A DNA stretch of 64,000 nt, taken from Corbicula japonica. Its lineage: Eukaryota > Mollusca > Bivalvia > Venerida > Cyrenidae. The notes under the pieces are model-generated. The model had not been told where the DNA came from and ran no database searches. It saw only the letters and a program-made list of their open reading frames with translations. Shown in pieces: positions 58,969-64,000 of this stretch. Every line of letters begins with the position of its first letter. Positions within the stretch are counted from its first letter, which is position 1. The DNA is taken from NCBI GenBank assembly GCA_038501625.1, contig JAZAYU010000713.1, positions 110,517 to 174,516 of the forward strand, given 5' to 3'. A program made the translations under genes and the position numbers.

Positions 58969-59196
58969 CCCATTCCTTTACGCATTTTTACGCATGAACC
59001 ACCTTTATAGATCTAGATCAGCCGGCGCATCTATGCAGTCTGATCAGGATCTGCACTGGTCGCATTTTGGTCAGAAATAACCTAACGAATCTAAAAGCCA
59101 ACAGTGCAGATCCTGATCAGATGGCATGAATGTGCCGGCTGATCTGGATCTACACTGTTCACCCACGCAATAAAGGTGTGTCTATGGAGGAAAGGG
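58969..59196. mobile_element. TTAA-type MITE
   Basis: TTAA at 58965-58968 and 59197-59200; complete two-hairpin structure; shared with the left arm (14576-14802). Confidence 0.88.
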
Positions 59197-60329
59197 TTAA
59201 ACAGAATGACAAAACAGTGAAAGTAAAAAATCACATGCTTAATGGCTTAAAATGTGAATAAATGGTACATGTTTAATTTTTTTATTAAATACTTATGTTC
59301 TTATGGCACTTTCATCCCCAAAAGCGGCACTTAGGTCTGCCATCGTTTAAGTGGACCCCACTTATTATTACATAATAAAAGTTTCAAGAGTTAAGAAATT
59401 TTATAGATTTAGTCTTAATAATATTTTCTATAATTTTATGTTATTGTAAAAAATTTAAGTTTATCGTACTTCTTTGTTTGACAATATTATATTGTTCAGT
59501 GTATTTGGTTTATTTTTGACAGACTAAGTAAATTATCTGTGGAACTTATTGCAATTAATATACAAAGAAATTTCCTTTTGTCACTTTTACGGTTTTATCA
59601 GCTTGGCTGCATAATGACAGGTATTTGATTAACTAAGTGTCAAGCCACAGACTGGTGAGGGTTTTGGGGGTTTTATATTTGCATATTTGTTACATAGAAT
59701 TGTATTGGTTATTTAAGAAAACCTTTATTTTTATATAAAATAATTTTGTAGAATTTAGTCAGTCTTAATAGAACATAAGTAGGAAAAACAACTTGGAAAT
59801 TTGTAACTTCATTTTAAGTCTTCAGAATAACTTTTGAAATATTACTTGGACAATTATATTGGGATAAATAGAATTTTGGAATACTGGATACATAAAGAAT
59901 AAGAACTAATTGCTGTGTTGTATTATTTTGACATCATAAAGTAAATTTATGGAAAGTACTGCTGTTACCCTCTGCTAAGTAACTGGCAGAGTGGACCCCT
60001 GGACTGAGTAAATGTTATATAGGTGTGTCTACGCATGGGCACTGAGCTAATTAATTCCCCAAATCCCCGGTCAGCCTCTAATGCTTAAGTAGACCCAGTG
60101 TAGACCCCCCAAAAAAACAACAACAATCACTCTCACTTCATTCCGGTCACAGGTCACTGATAGCCTTTTGTATACATGCAGAGACAATGCAGAAGTTTTT
60201 TTTTGTATGTTTCTAATTTAATAAGTGAGCAGGTCCATGACTTCTCCCTAAACTAGAAACTTCTCTCTGTTCTCACGACCTAAGCTTTTCCCAGCCTATC
60301 TACTCAATTGAATAAGGCTGTTATCCATA

Positions 60330-60470
60330 GGTGAACAATGTAGATCCAGAACAACCAGCACAGCTGTGCCATCTTGTCAGGATCTACACTTCACTTTTTG
60401 ATTCAATAGATAATTTCTGACTAAGAAAAGAAAGGTGTAAATCCAGATCAGATAGTGAGGATATGTTATA
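60330..60470. mobile_element. MITE fragment
   Basis: Keeps gtgaacaatgtagatccaga, gtcaggatctacact and gtgtaaatccagatcag; partner of 13350-13500. Confidence 0.55.
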
Positions 60471-60618
60471 TTTATTAATGTTACACCTTTTTTATCATAC
60501 ATTATGAAGCATAGGCAAACATTTCAACTTTTGTTTCCAGCAGACAGCTAATATAATTATATATTCATGCATCAACTTTGTCTTTTCACACTACTTAAAC
60601 ACCTAACTTCTTTTTCAG

Positions 60619-61045
60619 GGCAACAAGAAAGAGAACTTGTAAAGTTTTATGATGGGATATGGAAACTTTTATTTCGACACATCACCCAAAAAGAAATCCA
60701 GTATGACTAAACATCTTGCAACTGTCAAGATGGACTGTGTTGTACAACAGATTTGATTATTATCAAAACATAAAGTGAATGTCGCTATGCAGACTTATCC
60801 TGTGGAAAGTATTTTGTTTGAAATCTTGGAAAGTGAAACACATTGAAATTAACAAAGCATTCTTGAAGATATTGGATAAAATATTAAAACTTTATGAAGT
60901 TGTCAAGAATATTTCCACAAGCCAGCAGCCAGTGGAGCCTTGTACGTCGAACAGTCTGAAGTGTTATTATTATGCACACATCAAGGCATATTCCAGCAAG
61001 AAACTACTTCCCAAGCAGGACAGGAACCTCACAGTCTTTCACTGA
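60619..61045 (+). pseudogene. Exon-like block, right copy; function unknown
   Basis: tttttcag is followed by a 92-nt open block ending in TAA (60708-60710), then a frame containing INKAFLKILDKILKLYEVVK. It mirrors 12601-13192. The later frame differs in length from the left copy through a deletion near 61010. No family recognised; conservation between arms reflects recent common origin rather than coding selection. Confidence 0.3.
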
Positions 61046-61465
61046 AACCTAGTTGCCAGCAAACATAAAGCAAGAATTCTGTCTCAAGCAAAATTTATGT
61101 GTTTCACATATCACTCAGCACTTTCCTGTAATGTCTTCTCGCCAAAGCAGCCAGTAGCCACAGAACTAAATAATTCAACCGTTGAAGCGACATCCAGAGA
61201 TCCAGATTTGCGAGTGAAGCAGCAAACAGCAAGTCTGCATCCAATGGCAATCAGTAGCTAATGAATCGTCTTTAAAACATTTTAGACACTAAACTACATA
61301 GCTGATACACATACTTAATTTAACTTGAATTTATCTAATTAAATCTCATAAAGAAAACGGGGCTGCCTTTTTTTTTGTTTACCCGTGTATTACATAAATA
61401 TTAACATCCATTATTATGTCTCAAAAAGTTTGGGGATCATCTTGTCATTGCCAAGAGTTGTTTAA

Positions 61466-61695
61466 CTCTTTCCTCCGTATATACGCATTTTTACGCATGT
61501 GCGACCAGTGTAGATCCAGATCAGCACATCTGTGCCATCTTATCAGGATCTGCACTGGTCGCATTCTGGTCAGAAATAACCTAATGAATCAAAAAGCGAA
61601 CAGTTTAGATCCTGATCAGACAGTACGGATGTGCTGGCTGATCTGGATCTAAACTGTTCGCCCAAGCAATAAAGGTGTATCTATGGAGGGAAGTG
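61466..61695. mobile_element. TTAA-type MITE
   Basis: TTAA at 61462-61465 and 61696-61699; both hairpins intact; partner of 12091-12328. Confidence 0.88.
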
Positions 61696-61980
61696 TTAAC
61701 CCTATACATTTACTTCATAGATACAACTTTGTACTATGTACTTTCAATGTATTTTAGCTTGATTATTCAAAGAATAGGACTGTGAATCTCTAGGCAACCT
61801 GCAATGCTATAAGCAAGGTATTTCTGATATGATGACATGTATTTTTCTGTTGTTTTTGTGATATTAAATTTTTTTTTTCTAACTTCTGTTTGTATTGTTA
61901 TTTTCTATATTAAGATTGAATATGAAACAAATCTAAATCTATATGTAATACTGATGTTTTTACATAAAAATGGGATTTAA

Positions 61981-62215
61981 CCTTTAACTCCATAGATACA
62001 CCTTTGTTGCATGAACCAACATAGTAGATCAATATCAGCGAGCACATTTGTGCAGTCTGATTCGGATCAACACTGTTCGCATTTCATTAGTTTATTTCTT
62101 ATCAATGTGTGACCAGTGCAGATCCAGATCAGACCACATATATGTGCAGGCTGATCTGGGTCAACACTGTTTGCAAACACTTTTAAGCCTGTATACCAGT
62201 ATGTGAAGTAAATGG
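61981..62215. mobile_element. TTAA-type MITE
   Basis: TTAA at 61977-61980 and 62216-62219; partner of 11573-11807. Confidence 0.85.
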
Positions 62216-63179
62216 TTAAACATAGTTGTGTATTGATTTACAGTAAGACTGCATGTTCTGGTCTTATTTAAAAAGGTTCTTTTTTTACTTTTGCCAAAGA
62301 CAAATCATGATAATGGGGATACCACGGTTCACATCATCTCACTTTGATCACTATGATCACTAGTATTTGGTGCACCAGTGAATCTTTACAGTCTTAAAGC
62401 CAGAATATTTTTTAGCTATTCCACTCACTTTGTCGTCTGCATTTTGCTCGAGTCAAAGACCTATCTATATATTACAGATTCGCATCGCTCTTTAACTGAT
62501 CTAGTAAATTTCACTTTGATATGTGGACTGGACGAGAATTTCGTCACGTGACAAATCGCTATTTTCACTTGATATAATCAACCATATTGTAGCTGATAAT
62601 TACGTGTTGACTGGATTTTAATCATGTTTACATCACTTTTAATCGATCGTCATGTTATTATGTTATTTTGATATACTTCTTGAACACATTGATTAAATTA
62701 TCACATCTTTTTAAGGCCCTTATATGATCAACATTTCACATTGTATGTTTGCTTTCTGCAGGCTAAGGCACTTTGAACAGTTACATGGTGCAATTTTGGT
62801 GATTTTGATTGTAACATGTATATCAATAAGTAAATAGTAAACCTTAGTTTAATGATAAAGAATATGCATCTTTCTTTAAATTAATGCAAGTCAAATTTGT
62901 ATTTAACATTCATTAAAAAAGCTTTAATCATAGACAAAATTGATGAAGGCTTTCGGTATCAAAAATGGCGATCGTGTGATTCAAGATAACGCAGGCCGCG
63001 TGCATAGGCGAGAAAATGCGATGATGCATATCTACTTATATATAATATAGGTCTTTGCTGTAGTAAGAGTAAAAACCTTTTATTATGTATATTGGAAAGC
63101 CAATTCAGATGCAGCAAATTTGTGCCCATCTTACATAAATCCTATAATTCGGGAAAGAAATAAAAACAAGGAATTAACA

Positions 63180-64000
63180 GATTATATCTAGTGGCCATCA
63201 GTGTAGATCCACATCAGCCTGCACTTCTGTGCCATCTGTTAAGAATCAACACTGATTCATTTTTGGTCAGAAATCACCTTATGGGACGAGAAGCGACTAG
63301 TTCATATCCTAACTGATAAACCACAGGGATCTGCGCTCCACAGATCCAGATCTGCCTGTACATTCATGAAGTCAGGAAGTCTTATTGGTCAGTTATAAAC
63401 TTATGAATGCAGACATGGCCTTGTCAAGAATAATCTTATAAATCTAGAAGCATTGAATGAAACCCCATTGAGACTCAGTTATGTGTCAGTGTAGATCTGG
63501 ATTAGCATGCACATACATGTCTACTGATAAGGATCCTCGTACCGTTCTATTTTTCGGTCAAAAATAACCTTTGTAACAAGAAGCGACTAGTTTATTTCCT
63601 AGCTCATCAAGCAACACAGATGGGAGTCCACTGTAGATCCAGGTCTGCCTGTGCTTTGTGCAGTCTGATCAGGATTTACACCATCCATTTATTGGTCAGG
63701 AATAAAACTTTATAAATCTAGACAAATCCTGGTCAAGAATAATCTTGTGAATTTTTAAAAGCATCTAGAAGAGCCCCGATCAATCTCATTGCAGCTAGTG
63801 TAGATCCAGATCAGCATGCACATACATGATGTCTGATAAGGATCCACATACTGCTTCAATTTTTTTTTGGTAAGAAATAACGCCATGAGACGATATGCGA
63901 CTATTGTGCATACCCTAGCTGACCAAGCTGCAAGGAAGTCAGAAAAATGTACGTAGATCCAGATCATTCTGTACTTTAGTGCTGTCTGATCAGAATTTGC
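63180..64000. repeat. ~300-bp tandem repeats, inverted copy
   Basis: Same units as 9560-10385 in reverse orientation (gcgactagtt and gatccacatcagcctgcac blocks recur). Cut by the window end. Confidence 0.75.

Larger units (their letters stand above)
58775..64000. repeat. Right arm of the very large inverted repeat (cut by window end)
   Basis: Reverse complement of 9582-14980 with indels. The inner edge is near 58775 and the match continues to the last base. It lacks the MITE found at 11080-11301. The outer end of the duplication lies beyond this window. Confidence 0.9.

Overview
This is AT-rich, intron-rich animal nuclear DNA. Short exons with GT-AG introns, minisatellites, and many MITE-like repeats with GATCAGGATC-type hairpins suggest a heterodont bivalve mollusc; the species cannot be fixed from sequence alone. 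No rRNA, tRNA, CRISPR array, bacterial operon or virus was recognised. All multi-exon models were spliced by eye from reading frame and intron phase and have no transcript support.

Layout. 0.4-1.9 kb: non-autonomous element with two internal tandem arrays. 4.3-8 kb, minus strand: remains of Ulp1 (C48) cysteine protease genes with C-terminal PHD fingers. One 3' half keeps the His, Asp, Gln and Cys catalytic motifs. A second copy is reduced to an N-terminal exon plus a tandem array of five PHD units. 9.58-14.98 kb and 58.78-64.0 kb: two arms of a large inverted repeat (at least 5.2 kb each, about 43.8 kb apart); the right arm runs off the window. 15-22 kb: mainly repeats. 22.6-27.1 kb, minus: two-exon SAM plus G2E3-like gene that stops where the HECT domain should begin. 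27.2-28.9 kb: two minisatellites. 31.1-40.4 kb, minus: ten-exon ParB-like gene with one homopolymer frameshift and one in-frame TGA. 40.6-57.3 kb, plus: about 15-exon gene with a DUF7869-type, transposase-like domain.

The ParB-like and DUF7869 genes start head to head about 200 bp apart and probably share a promoter. With the Ulp1-PHD and SAM/G2E3-like genes, the loop and its flank hold four families whose domains fit chromatin, SUMO/ubiquitin or mobile-element roles. The best candidate for an undescribed system is the ParB-like/DUF7869 divergent pair, lying between long inverted repeats; whether the repeats and the pair form one mobile unit is unproven.

A recurrent ~220-240 bp MITE occurs in more than a dozen copies. 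Comparing the two inverted-repeat arms gives a clean empty site for one copy and shows a TTAA target duplication, which points to piggyBac-type mobilisation. An intronic 1,016-bp element with an 8-bp duplication is hAT-like.
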